Positions 35,353 to 43,831 of a stretch of DNA of 64,000 nucleotides are shown here, piece by piece. Source of the stretch: Betaproteobacteria bacterium (GTDB lineage Bacteria > Pseudomonadota > Gammaproteobacteria > Burkholderiales > Casimicrobiaceae); assembly GCA_016720425.1 (NCBI GenBank), contig JADKKQ010000006.1, forward strand, positions 124,001 to 188,000, written 5' to 3'. The notes under the pieces are model-generated. The model made no database searches. It worked only from the letters and a program-made list of their open reading frames with translations, and was not told the DNA's origin. Each line of letters begins with the position of its first letter. Position 1 is the first letter of the stretch. The position numbers and the translations under genes were made by a program.

Positions 35353-36450
35353 ATGACGCCCCGTGCTCGACTCACCGTTCGCGACCTGCGCGTTCGCGCG
35401 GTCAGCGTGCCCATGCGGCTGCCGCTGCAGACGAGCAGTGGCACGATAAGGATCGCGCCGCTGGCGTTGATCGACCTCGACACCGAAGAAGGGGTGACGG
35501 GATCGACCTACCTGTTCTGCTACACGCCGCTGGTCCTCAAGCCCGTGACGGAGCTGCTCGGGAACCTGGCGCCGCTGATCAAGGGTGACGCCGTGGCGCC
35601 CTTCGAGATCAATCAGAAGCTGCTGCGTCAGTTCCGCCTGCTGGGGGCCAAGGGCATCACCGGCATGGCCATGGCGGGGATCGACATGGCGGTTTGGGAT
35701 GCGCTGGCCAGAGCCCACGCGATGCCGTTGGCGCGATTGCTCGGCGGCCAGCCCAGGCGAATCGCGGCGTACAACAGCTGTGGCCTGGGATTGATCGGCA
35801 GCGAACGCGCGGCCGACGAGGCGGGGCAGTTGCTGGATTCGGGGTTCCAGGCGATCAAGCTGCGGCTCGGGTATCCCGAGTTGAAGACGGATCTCGAGGT
35901 CGTGCGCGCCGTCCGGCGCTCGATCGGCGACTCCGTTCAGCTGATGGCCGACTACAACCAGGCGCTCACCGTGGCCGAGGCGATCAGGCGCACCGAAGCG
36001 CTCGCCGGCGAAGGCTTGCACTGGATCGAGGAACCGACGCGCGCCGACGACTACCAGGGGCACGCGCAGATCCGCCAGAAGACCCGGACGTCGATCCAGA
36101 TGGGGGAGAACTGGTGGGGCGCGCACGAGATGGCCAGCTGCCTGGCCGCGGGCGCATCGGATCTCGGCATGCCGGACGCGATGAAGATCGGCGGCGTCAG
36201 CGGCTGGATGCAAGCCGCGGCGCTCGGGGAAGCCGCCGGACTGCCGCTGTCGACCCACCTTTTCCCGGAAATCAGCGCCCACCTTCTGGCGGTTTCCCCG
36301 ACCGCGCACTGGCTGGAATACGTCGACTGGGCGAACCCCATCCTGCAGGAGCCGCTGCGGATCGAGGGCGGCCACGCGATCGTCCCCGATGCCCCGGGCT
36401 GCGGCATCGCGTGGGACGAGGCTGCCGTCCAACGCCATCTCGCGACGTGA
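35353..36450 (+). CDS. Enolase-superfamily protein (mandelate racemase / muconate lactonizing group)
   Basis: A 365-residue TIM-barrel enzyme that abstracts a proton alpha to a carboxylate. Metal ligands appear in order: Asp in VQLMADYNQAL, Glu in LHWIEEPTRADD, Glu in IQMGENWWGAHE. The His of the His-Asp dyad is in LSTHLFPEISAH. The usual KxK at the second strand reads IKLRLGYPE, so the second basic residue is Arg. This is a mandelate-racemase-subgroup pattern; the substrate is unknown and no catabolic operon adjoins it. Start: a GGAG site is 8 bases from the ATG at 35353 and too close to the ATG at 35347. Confidence 0.8.
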   Translation: MTPRARLTVRDLRVRAVSVPMRLPLQTSSGTIRIAPLALIDLDTEEGVTGSTYLFCYTPLVLKPVTELLGNLAPLIKGDAVAPFEINQKLLRQFRLLGAKGITGMAMAGIDMAVWDALARAHAMPLARLLGGQPRRIAAYNSCGLGLIGSERAADEAGQLLDSGFQAIKLRLGYPELKTDLEVVRAVRRSIGDSVQLMADYNQALTVAEAIRRTEALAGEGLHWIEEPTRADDYQGHAQIRQKTRTSIQMGENWWGAHEMASCLAAGASDLGMPDAMKIGGVSGWMQAAALGEAAGLPLSTHLFPEISAHLLAVSPTAHWLEYVDWANPILQEPLRIEGGHAIVPDAPGCGIAWDEAAVQRHLAT

Positions 36451-36543
36451 GCCGGGGCGCATCCCCGTGGCAACTCGGCGGTTGCCATCGGCGGTCGCCG
36501 ACGCAGGCCGGGGCCGGCCATCGACATCGGCGGTCAGCGGCCT

Positions 36544-37236
36544 CTAGTCGCTGCACACCAGCCGATATCCGACCCCGATCTCGGTGACGAGGTGGCGCGG
36601 ATGCAGCGGGTCCGGCTCCAGCTTGTCCCGCAGCTGTTTCACGTAGATGCGCAGGTAGTGCGTGTCGCCGGCGTGGCTCGGCCCCCAGACCTCGACCAGC
36701 AGCTGGCGGTGGGTCACCACCAGGCCGAGATGCCGGGCCAGCGCGGCAAGCAACCGGAACTCGATGGGCGTGAGGTGCAGAGCCTCCTCGTCCCGCGTCG
36801 CCGTGCGTCGCTCCAGATCGACGACGGCACGGTCGAAGCGCAGGACGGCGCCACCGGCCTGCGGGCGGGCCGCGTGCCGCAACGCAACCTTGATCCGCGC
36901 CAGCAGTTCGCGGATGCCGAAGGGCTTGGTCACGTAGTCGTCGGCACCGGCCTCGAAGGCGTCGATCTTCGCCCGCTCCTGCGTGCGCGCGGAGAGGATC
37001 AGGATCGGCAGCGTGGACCACCGGCGGATCTGCCGGACGACCTCCACCCCGTCGAAGTCGGGCAGCCCGAGATCGACGATCACGACGTCGGGCTTGTGCG
37101 TGCCGGCATCGATGACGCCACGCCGGGCGGTCGCGGACTCCGCCACGCGATAGCCTTCCGCCTCCAGCGACGAACGCAGGAAGCGCCGGATCTCGGGCTC
37201 GTCCTCAACGACGAGGATCGTCGGTCGCGGGTCCAT
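36544..37236 (-). CDS. KdpE-like OmpR-family response regulator
   Basis: A 230-residue regulator: receiver domain (ILVVEDEPEIRRFLRSSL; acceptor Asp in VVIVDLGLPDFDGVEVV; Lys in DYVTKPFGIRELLARIK) and a winged-helix domain (LTPIEFRLLAALARHLG, then VWGPSHAGDTHYLRIYVKQ). AGDTHYLRIYVKQLRDKLE is a KdpE-type recognition segment. It overlaps its kinase gene by 32 bases. In E. coli KdpE controls potassium uptake; here it sits next to kup rather than kdpFABC, and tandem 11-bp-spaced repeats at 38333-38352 are a candidate target. Confidence 0.85.
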   Translation of the reverse strand: MDPRPTILVVEDEPEIRRFLRSSLEAEGYRVAESATARRGVIDAGTHKPDVVIVDLGLPDFDGVEVVRQIRRWSTLPILILSARTQERAKIDAFEAGADDYVTKPFGIRELLARIKVALRHAARPQAGGAVLRFDRAVVDLERRTATRDEEALHLTPIEFRLLAALARHLGLVVTHRQLLVEVWGPSHAGDTHYLRIYVKQLRDKLEPDPLHPRHLVTEIGVGYRLVCSD

Positions 37237-38311
37237 CGGCGGCTTCGTACGGCGTCTCGGCGGGCATTTCCGGCGGACGTTCGAGCGGCAGGCTGATCCG
37301 GAACGTCATGCCGCCGCCCAGCGTGCGCTCCGCCCAGCAGTCGCCGCCGTGCAGGCGCACGATGGCGCGGCAGATGGCGAGCCCGAGACCGACGCCGCCG
37401 GCCGCTCCTTCCATCGAGCCGTGCTGGAACTTGCGGAACATGCGCTCCAGATCGACGTCCGCCGCGTCGCCGCCGTGATCCTCGACGGTCAGCACCAGCC
37501 TCTGACCGTCCGTCTTCGCCCGCAGCCTGACGATGGTTCCCGGCGGCGTGTGCTTCGCGGCATTCTCGAGCAGGTTGCCGAGCGCCTGCTCGATCAGCGC
37601 GGCATCGACGCGCACGAGGGGCAGGTCGGCCGGAATCTCGACCATCAGCCGGTGAGCGGCCAGGCGGTCGCTCATCCGGCGAACCGCCGAATCGGCGACG
37701 TCGGCCATCGCCGTCCAGTCGCGTTCGACCTTGATCGCCCCCGTGTCGAGGCGGGTCATCTGCAAGAGCTTGCTCACCCGCTCGGAGAGCTCGTGCGACT
37801 GATCGAACACGCTGCGCGCGAGCGCCTGCCGCGCCTCGGGCAGCATCCGCTCGCCGGACTCGACCAGCGTCGAGGAGGCCCCGGCCACGACCGCGAGCGG
37901 CGTGCGCAGGTCGTGCGAGATCGACGCCAGCAGGGCACTGCGGATGCGCTCGGTCTCCGCCTCGATCTCCAGCAGTGCCTGCTCGCGTGCCTGACGGCGA
38001 ACGCGCTCGACGAGCCGGGAGACGATCAGCCCCACGCCCAGCATGATGGCGAAGGTCAGCAGGTACTGGGCGTCGTGGACGGTGAAGGTGCCTTCGGGCG
38101 GAACGAACAGCACGTCGAAGGCGGCGACGCACAGCACCGACGCAGCGATCGCCGCGCCGCGCGACTGGTAGAGCGCCACCAGCACGACGGCCAGCAGATA
38201 CACCATCGCGATGTTGACGAGGTCGAACCGACCGCGCATCGCGAATCCGGCGAGGGTGGCGGCCAGCGTGGCTCCAATCGCCCATGCGTACCCGGTCCAC
38301 CCCGTCCTCAT
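37205..38311 (-). CDS. Shortened KdpD-like sensor histidine kinase
   Basis: A 368-residue kinase equivalent to only the C-terminal half of KdpD. Four membrane helices (DUF4118 type: IGATLAATLAGFAM, VNIAMVYLLAVVLVALYQ, AIAASVLCVAAFDVLFVPPE, LTFAIMLGVGLIVSRL) precede the phospho-His (ASISHDLRTPLAVVAG), the N-box LGNLLENAAKHTPPG and the ATP lid GGVGLGLAICRAIV. The N-terminal KdpD sensor and USP-like domains (about 400 residues) are missing, so potassium or c-di-AMP sensing through them is not possible. The ATG at 38311 lies 22 bases from the repeats shared with the divergent kup. Confidence 0.85.
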   Translation of the reverse strand: MRTGWTGYAWAIGATLAATLAGFAMRGRFDLVNIAMVYLLAVVLVALYQSRGAAIAASVLCVAAFDVLFVPPEGTFTVHDAQYLLTFAIMLGVGLIVSRLVERVRRQAREQALLEIEAETERIRSALLASISHDLRTPLAVVAGASSTLVESGERMLPEARQALARSVFDQSHELSERVSKLLQMTRLDTGAIKVERDWTAMADVADSAVRRMSDRLAAHRLMVEIPADLPLVRVDAALIEQALGNLLENAAKHTPPGTIVRLRAKTDGQRLVLTVEDHGGDAADVDLERMFRKFQHGSMEGAAGGVGLGLAICRAIVRLHGGDCWAERTLGGGMTFRISLPLERPPEMPAETPYEAADGPATDDPRR

Positions 38312-38332
38312 GGCGTCATGATGCGCCGGGAG

Positions 38333-38352
38333 CGCATAAAGAACGCATAAAG
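38333..38352. promoter_or_regulatory. Tandem 9-bp direct repeats, candidate KdpE box
   Basis: CGCATAAAG at 38333-38341 and again at 38344-38352, start-to-start 11 bp, one helical turn. On the minus strand this is CTTTATGCG repeated, resembling the TTTAT-rich half-sites bound by KdpE. It lies in the 92-base gap between the KdpD-like gene and kup, so either or both could be controlled. Confidence 0.55.
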
Positions 38353-38403
38353 ATTCGGCGCCCGAGGTGCCACGTCGGCTTCGGCGGGGATAGATTGGGA
38401 GCC

Positions 38404-40323
38404 ATGAACACCAGCGCAAGCATCACTTCCCCCATCGACGTGGTCGAGCACGCTCGGACGCGACAGCCGACGGCAGGTCTGGCGCTGCTCGCGCTGGGCG
38501 TAGTTTACGGCGACATCGGCACCAGCCCGCTCTACGCCGCCAAGGAGACGTTCAGCGCCGCGCACGGCATTCCGCTGACCGAGCTCAACGTGCTGGGCGG
38601 CGTGTCGGCGATCTTCTGGGCGCTGATGATCGTGGTGTCGCTCAAGTACGTCACCCTCATCCTGCGTGCGAACAACCGCGGCGAGGGCGGCATCATGGCG
38701 TTGCTGGCGCTCGCGAGCTCCGGGATCGCGGACCGGCCGCAGCTGCGGCGCTGGCTGCTCGCCATCGGGGTGTTCGGCGCTTCGCTCTTCTACGGCGACG
38801 CCGTGCTCACCCCGGCGATCAGCGTGCTGTCGGCGGTCGAGGGCCTGGAGGTCGGGACTTCCGCGCTGAAGCCCTACATCGTGCCGATCGCCGTGGGGGT
38901 CCTGGTCGCGCTGTTTGCGATCCAGAAGCACGGGACGGGCGTCGTGGGCCTGCTGTTCGGGCCGGTGTGCCTGCTCTGGTTCACGGCCCTCGGCGTGGCC
39001 GGCATCTGGAACATCGGCAAGGCCCCGGGGATCCTTGCCGCGCTCGACCCCTCGCATGCACTCCGCTTCGCGACGGCGCACGGCAGCGCCTCGTTCGTCG
39101 TGCTCGGTTCGGTGCTGCTGGCCATCACCGGCGCCGAGGCGCTGTACGCCGACATGGGCCACTTCGGCAAGCGGGCGATCCGGATCGCGTGGTTCGGGGT
39201 CGCCGCACCGGCGCTGGTGCTCAACTATTTCGGCCAGGGCGCGCTGCTGATGACGCGACCGGAGGCGATCGAGAATCCCTTCTACCTGTCCTTTCCCGGC
39301 TGGAGTCTCTATCCGATGGTGGCGCTGGCGACGGCCGCGACCGTCATCGCCTCGCAGGCGACGATCTCCGGCGCCTACTCGATGACGCAGCAGGCGATCC
39401 AGCTCGGGTACCTGCCGCGCATGTCGATCCGGCACACCTCCGCACACACGATGGGCCAGATCTACGTCCCGGCGGTGAACTGGATGCTGCTGTTCGCGGT
39501 GCTGGCCGCCGTGGTGGGCTTCGGGTCCTCGTCGCGGCTCGCCTCCGCCTACGGGGTCGCGGTCATGGGCACGATGGTCGTCACCACGCTCCTGACCTTC
39601 TTCGTCGTGCGCCACCGCTGGGGCTATCCGCTGCTGGCGTGCGTGCTGCCCACCGCCTTCTTCCTGGTCGTCGACCTCGCGTTCCTCTCGTCGGCGCTGC
39701 ACAAGCTCTTCGACGGCGGCTGGTTCCCGCTGGCGCTGGGCGCGGCGGTCTTCGCGCTGATGCTGACCTGGCGCGGCGGCCGCGAGCGGCTGCTGGAGCA
39801 GATCCGCGGGTCGTCGGTGCCGATCGCCGGCTTCCTCGAGTCGCTGCGATCCTTTCCGCCGCAACGGGTGCCGGGCACGGCGATCTTCCTCACTTCCACG
39901 CCGGACGCGACGCCGCATGCGCTGCTCCACAGCCTCAAGCACTTCAAGGCACTGCACGAGCGCAACGTGTTCCTGACCGTGGTGTACGAGGACGTGCCGA
40001 CGGTCGAGCCGGAGCGACGGGTGAGCTGCGAAGCCTTCGGCAGCGACGGCTGGCGGGTGCTCGCCCGCTTCGGCTTCATGGAGCGCCCCGACATCGTCGC
40101 CGCGCTCGAGCGCTGCGCGCCGCACGGCCTTCAGCTCGAGCCGATGGAAGCCTCGTACTTCCTTTCGCGCGAGACGATCGTCTCGCTGCCGCATGCCGGG
40201 CGCCTGCGCAACTGGCGGGATCGCCTGTTCTCGGCCATGGCGAGGAACGCGGCGAGCGCCCCCGATTTCTTCAACATCCCCGCGAACCGCGTCGTCGAGC
40301 TGGGCTCCCGGATCGAGATCTGA
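38404..40323 (+). CDS. kup: KUP-family potassium uptake protein
   Basis: A 639-residue low-affinity K+/H+ symporter. It opens LALLALGVVYGDIGTSPLYA, the family signature, then has about 12 membrane helices (GVSAIFWALMIVVSLKYVTLI, FGASLFYGDAVLTPAISVLS, GSVLLAITGAEALYADMGHFG, ATISGAYSMTQQAIQLGYLP) and a cytosolic C-terminal domain. YGDIGTSP and GAEALYADMGHFG hold the conserved acidic residues of the K+ path. It is divergent from the KdpDE-like genes, with direct repeats between; regulated K+ uptake is the natural reading. Confidence 0.95.
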   Translation: MNTSASITSPIDVVEHARTRQPTAGLALLALGVVYGDIGTSPLYAAKETFSAAHGIPLTELNVLGGVSAIFWALMIVVSLKYVTLILRANNRGEGGIMALLALASSGIADRPQLRRWLLAIGVFGASLFYGDAVLTPAISVLSAVEGLEVGTSALKPYIVPIAVGVLVALFAIQKHGTGVVGLLFGPVCLLWFTALGVAGIWNIGKAPGILAALDPSHALRFATAHGSASFVVLGSVLLAITGAEALYADMGHFGKRAIRIAWFGVAAPALVLNYFGQGALLMTRPEAIENPFYLSFPGWSLYPMVALATAATVIASQATISGAYSMTQQAIQLGYLPRMSIRHTSAHTMGQIYVPAVNWMLLFAVLAAVVGFGSSSRLASAYGVAVMGTMVVTTLLTFFVVRHRWGYPLLACVLPTAFFLVVDLAFLSSALHKLFDGGWFPLALGAAVFALMLTWRGGRERLLEQIRGSSVPIAGFLESLRSFPPQRVPGTAIFLTSTPDATPHALLHSLKHFKALHERNVFLTVVYEDVPTVEPERRVSCEAFGSDGWRVLARFGFMERPDIVAALERCAPHGLQLEPMEASYFLSRETIVSLPHAGRLRNWRDRLFSAMARNAASAPDFFNIPANRVVELGSRIEI

Positions 40324-40405
40324 CTCTGCGTGCCCCGCGGCGACGGCCTCCGGCGCCGCGAGCGCCGCATCCTTGCAGCGGCCGGTCGGGTTGCCGGCGA
40401 AACGG

Positions 40406-42034
40406 TCAGCGTGGCGCCCGGGAGCGTGATTTCGTCTGCGCAGCGGATTCCGTGTCCGGCTCGGCCTCGGCTTCCGCCCGCTCCAGCGGCGCACGCGCAG
40501 CGCGCGAGTCGAACAGCGCGGCGATGCGTCCGCGATAGGGTTGCGTCACCCGCGGACCGAAGGGCGCGGGATCGAACGGCGGACGGAAGTAGAGCACGAT
40601 CGCCCCGTCGGGGTGGGCGTCGACCCATCGCTTCGCATGCTCATGCGTCGGCAGCTCCGCGATCGGGGTGACGAGCCGGCCGGCGAACTGGTATTGCGCG
40701 TGGTAGACGCCGGCGTTCGCGACCGGTCGCCCGGCGGCCTGCAGTTCGGCGATCGCGCGCGCCAGCGGCCCGACGTCGTAGTTGGCGGACAGCGGGCGAA
40801 CGAACGCCAGGTGCACTGCGGCGACCAGCAATACCGACGCGGCCGCCAGCAGCGGCACCTGCCGCTCCGGCGGGCGCGGTGACCACGCGAGCCAGACGGC
40901 GAGCGCGACGAAGGCCGCGCTCCACGCCGGCGCGACCGAGCGCAGCGCCGACACCGCCGGCGGAAGCTCGACGTACGGCAGCCCGATCACGACGCCGCCG
41001 ATCGACGCCAGAGCGACGATCACGAGCCACGGGCGCTCAGCCGGCTGCGGCCGGTCGAGCGCACAGGCGACCAGCAGCGCGAACGCCGGGAACTGCGGAA
41101 CCAGGTAGTGCACCTGCTTGCCGCTCACCAGCGAGAAGGCGACCAGCGTGACGAGCGTCAGAGTCAGCGCCAGCCGGCCGCCGGGGTCGGCGAGGAGCGA
41201 GCCGGACCGCAGGCCGCGCCAGAACGGCAGCCAGAGGATCCACGGCGCGGCCAGGATCGGCAGCAGCGCGAAGTACCACCAGAACGGCCGCTGGTGCGCG
41301 AACGAGTCGATCATGCGGTTCGCGGTCTGGCCCCAGAAGATCGCGTTGCGGTAGTCCTCGCCGCCGCGCAGGCCCGCGGGAATCGCCCAGGCAAGGGCGA
41401 TGATCGCTCCGCCGATGACCGCGAGCACGATGCCGGCGTACCAGCGCCGCCATCGCATCGTTCGTTCCCCGAGCCACCACGGCGCGAGGAGCGCGGCCGG
41501 AAGCAGGTGCAGCAGCACCGCCGGCCCCTTGGCGAGCACGCCGCCGCCGATGGCGACGGCCAGCAGCGCGAAGCCGCGACCCGGTGCGCGCCGAGCAGTC
41601 ACGAGCCCGAGCACGCCGATCGACACGCACAGTGCCAGCAGCATGTCGAACATGACCATCTCGGCGAACACGGCGAAGACCAGGCAACCCAGCAGGATCC
41701 ACGCCGACTGCTCCGCCCGCCACGGCGCGTCGGGCCAGAGCGCGGCCGCGATGCGTGCCGTCACCGCGAGCGTCGCCAGCGCGAGCAGCGGCGAGAGCAG
41801 CCTCGGCCAGAGGTCGTTGACGCCGAAGACCGCCCATCCGGCGTGGAACAGCCAGAACAGGAGCGGCGGCTTGTGGCTGTAGGCCTCGCCGTTCTTGAAG
41901 GGCACCAGAAAGTCGCCGCGCTGCCACATCTCCCACGCCACCGCGAGATAGCGCGTCTCGTCGACCGGCAGCGCGGTCCGGCTGGCCAGCACGGCGAGCG
42001 TCAGGATCGCGAGGAGGGCGGCGCGCCCGGCCAC
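40406..42034 (-). CDS. ArnT-like glycosyltransferase (GT39/GT83, PMT-type membrane protein)
   Basis: A polytopic protein of about 540 residues with 10-13 membrane helices. The first periplasmic loop has the catalytic DE pair in PVDETRYLAVAWEMWQRGDF, then NGEAYSHKPPLLFWLFHAGW, a pattern shared with ArnT and other lipid-phosphosugar-dependent transferases. Later, AKGPAVLLHLLPAALLAP is typical of the family. ArnT moves 4-amino-arabinose from undecaprenyl phosphate to lipid A; whether this sugar is used here is not shown, since no arnBDEF genes are present. The GTG at 42034 is the best available start; weaker ones lie upstream. It is last of a three-gene operon behind a PmrA-type box. Confidence 0.75.
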   Translation of the reverse strand: MAGRAALLAILTLAVLASRTALPVDETRYLAVAWEMWQRGDFLVPFKNGEAYSHKPPLLFWLFHAGWAVFGVNDLWPRLLSPLLALATLAVTARIAAALWPDAPWRAEQSAWILLGCLVFAVFAEMVMFDMLLALCVSIGVLGLVTARRAPGRGFALLAVAIGGGVLAKGPAVLLHLLPAALLAPWWLGERTMRWRRWYAGIVLAVIGGAIIALAWAIPAGLRGGEDYRNAIFWGQTANRMIDSFAHQRPFWWYFALLPILAAPWILWLPFWRGLRSGSLLADPGGRLALTLTLVTLVAFSLVSGKQVHYLVPQFPAFALLVACALDRPQPAERPWLVIVALASIGGVVIGLPYVELPPAVSALRSVAPAWSAAFVALAVWLAWSPRPPERQVPLLAAASVLLVAAVHLAFVRPLSANYDVGPLARAIAELQAAGRPVANAGVYHAQYQFAGRLVTPIAELPTHEHAKRWVDAHPDGAIVLYFRPPFDPAPFGPRVTQPYRGRIAALFDSRAARAPLERAEAEAEPDTESAAQTKSRSRAPR

Positions 42035-42081
42035 CCCGCGGCCGCCCCGCAGTCCGCCGGGGGCGGATGGAGCTTCCGGAG

Positions 42082-42807
42082 TCAGAACGCCTCCTTGCCG
42101 GCCGGGTCGCCGGACTCCAGCGCCTCGTCGATCGCCTCCTCGAGCTCGGTGCCGTGGCGATGCCGCCGGTAGAGCATGATGCCCATGACGGCGGAAGCGA
42201 TGAACAGGGCCGTGCCCAGGCCGAGCTCGAGTACCGGGGCGAGCGCGACGCCGCTGCCGGCGAGGGCGAAGGCAAGCGTCTGGGGAAGATAGCCCACCGC
42301 GGACCCGGCGACGAAGGGCGCCGGGCGCACGCGCGACACGCCGGCGACGAGGTTGGTCAGGACGTTGCTGCCGACCGGAAGCAGCCGCACGATCATCGTC
42401 ATCTGGAACGGGTGCTGGCCGACGAACTCGTCGAACTGGCGTACCCGTCCGGCCAGCCGCCGGGCGAGCAGCGACCGGGCGAAGCCGCGCGCGTACAGAA
42501 AGCTGCCGAGGCAGCCCAGCACGGTGGCGGCGAGCGCGAGCTCGGTGCCGGCAAGCGTGCCGAACGCGTAGCCGCCAAGGAACGCAACGACCTGCCGCGG
42601 GAAGCCGAGCGCCGTGGCCAACGCGCCGACACCGAGGAAGATCGCATAGCCGGCCAGGCCGTGACCGGTGACCTCGGCGTCGATCCACTGCCGGGACAGC
42701 AGGTCGGCGTCCAGCATCCAGCGCGCGGTCCAGCCCAACGCGGCCAACGACGCGAGGAGCAGAAGGCCGCGCAGCAGGACGCGCGGGCGCACGCGAAGGC
42801 TAGCCAT
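42082..42807 (-). CDS. TVP38/TMEM64 (DedA-superfamily) membrane protein
   Basis: A 241-residue membrane protein. The VTT domain is visible: YAIFLGVGALATALGFPRQVVAFLGG, then SFLYARGFARSLLARRL and MTMIVRLLPVGSNVLTNLVAGVSRV with the conserved Arg-Leu-P-G segment. DedA-superfamily members are linked to flipping of undecaprenyl phosphate or phospholipids, which would suit an operon with two lipid-sugar transferases. It overlaps the GT2 gene by 8 bases and precedes the ArnT-like gene. Confidence 0.8.
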   Translation of the reverse strand: MASLRVRPRVLLRGLLLLASLAALGWTARWMLDADLLSRQWIDAEVTGHGLAGYAIFLGVGALATALGFPRQVVAFLGGYAFGTLAGTELALAATVLGCLGSFLYARGFARSLLARRLAGRVRQFDEFVGQHPFQMTMIVRLLPVGSNVLTNLVAGVSRVRPAPFVAGSAVGYLPQTLAFALAGSGVALAPVLELGLGTALFIASAVMGIMLYRRHRHGTELEEAIDEALESGDPAGKEAF

Positions 42808-43543
42808 CGACGACTTCCGGACGGCGTGCGCGCCGCATCAGCCAGGCGACGCCGAACAGGTCGACGATGCCGACCCACAGCCGGTTGTGGACCCCGTACT
42901 TCGAGCGCCCGCGCGTGCGCGGCCGGTGCGAGACGACGATCGACTCGACGCGCCCTCCCTGCCGCTGCACGAGTGCCGGCAGGAAGCGGTGCATGTGGTC
43001 GAAGTACGGCAGGGCAAGGAAGGTGTCGCGCGCGAACAGCTTGAGGCCGCAACCGGTGTCGGGCGTGGCATCGCGCAGCACGCGCGAGCGCACGCCGTTG
43101 GCGACCCGCGACGACAGGCGGCGCAGCCAGGTGTCCCGGCGCGCGGCGCGCCAGCCGGCCAGCATGTGCAGGTTCTCCTCTGGTTGCGCCGCGGCGAGGC
43201 GCTCGAGCAGGCGCGGAATGTCGGCAGGATCGTTCTGCCCGTCGCCGTCGAGCGTCGCGACCCACGGATGGCGGGCGCTGTGCACTCCGGTCAGGATCGC
43301 GGTGCTCTGGCCACAGCTCCGGACGTGCCGCAGATGGCGAAGCTGCGGCAGCGAGGCGGCGAGGCGCTCGAGTTCGGCGTGGGTGCCGTCGTCGCTGCCG
43401 TCGTCGACGTAGACGATCTCGAACGCACGCAGGCCCGAGAGCGCGGCTGCGATCTCGCGGACCAATGGCTCGATGTTCTCGGCTTCGTTGCGGACCGGGA
43501 CCACGACCGAGAGCCGGCCGTCGAAAGGATGTGGTGTCGACAC
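42800..43543 (-). CDS. Family 2 glycosyltransferase (ArnC / dolichol-phosphate-mannose-synthase-like)
   Basis: A GT-A enzyme of about 247 residues: LSVVVPVRNEAENIEPLVREI, FEIVYVDDGSDDGTHAEL, GVHSARHPWVATLDGDGQND (the metal-binding DxD as DGDG) and TPDTGCGLKLFAR. HRPRTRGRSKYGVHNRLWVG near the C-terminus is the acceptor-side motif of undecaprenyl-phosphate glycosyltransferases. Unlike ArnC or GtrB, no pair of C-terminal membrane helices follows; one hydrophobic stretch is present. It would charge the lipid carrier used by the ArnT-like enzyme. The GTG at 43543 is chosen; a TTG at 43588 would add 15 residues. Confidence 0.8.
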   Translation of the reverse strand: MSTPHPFDGRLSVVVPVRNEAENIEPLVREIAAALSGLRAFEIVYVDDGSDDGTHAELERLAASLPQLRHLRHVRSCGQSTAILTGVHSARHPWVATLDGDGQNDPADIPRLLERLAAAQPEENLHMLAGWRAARRDTWLRRLSSRVANGVRSRVLRDATPDTGCGLKLFARDTFLALPYFDHMHRFLPALVQRQGGRVESIVVSHRPRTRGRSKYGVHNRLWVGIVDLFGVAWLMRRARRPEVVDG

Positions 43544-43649
43544 TTGTGCAACGCCTCGGATATCGGCGTCCGGTATCGGATCGAGCAAAGGGCTCGTTGC
43601 CTGAAGCCGGCCGACGGCATGGTGCGATGCCGCGCAGGGCCGATTTCCA

Positions 43650-43682
43650 ATATTACGCCGCGAGGCTTAAGCCAACCTTAAG
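43650..43682 (-). promoter_or_regulatory. PmrA/QseB-type box and -10 of the glycosyltransferase operon
   Basis: CTTAAG (43677-43682), five bases, CTTAAG (43666-43671), ten bases, then TAATAT as -10 on the minus strand (43655-43650). The tandem half-sites have the exact 11-bp period of a PmrA box and replace the -35, the standard layout for an OmpR-family activated promoter. The regulator gene lies 150 bases away on the other side. Confidence 0.75.
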
Positions 43683-43831
43683 ACCCCCGACCGACGATCC
43701 CCAACGAAGGGCCGCGCAGCACCGGCGCCTCGGTCCGGACATCCGGTCGCCTGCGCCTGCCCGCCGCGCCGGCGGCACACCTCGGCGACGACGATGTTGC
43801 CGGATCGTGCCGATGCCCGTACGCTGACCCG

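Noticed and set aside
40406..42688. ArnT-like gene extended through the TVP38 region as one long protein
   Set aside because: The extra upstream frame is an Arg-rich shadow of the TVP38 gene, which has intact helices and motifs; the first membrane segment after the GTG at 42034 fits the true N-terminus.
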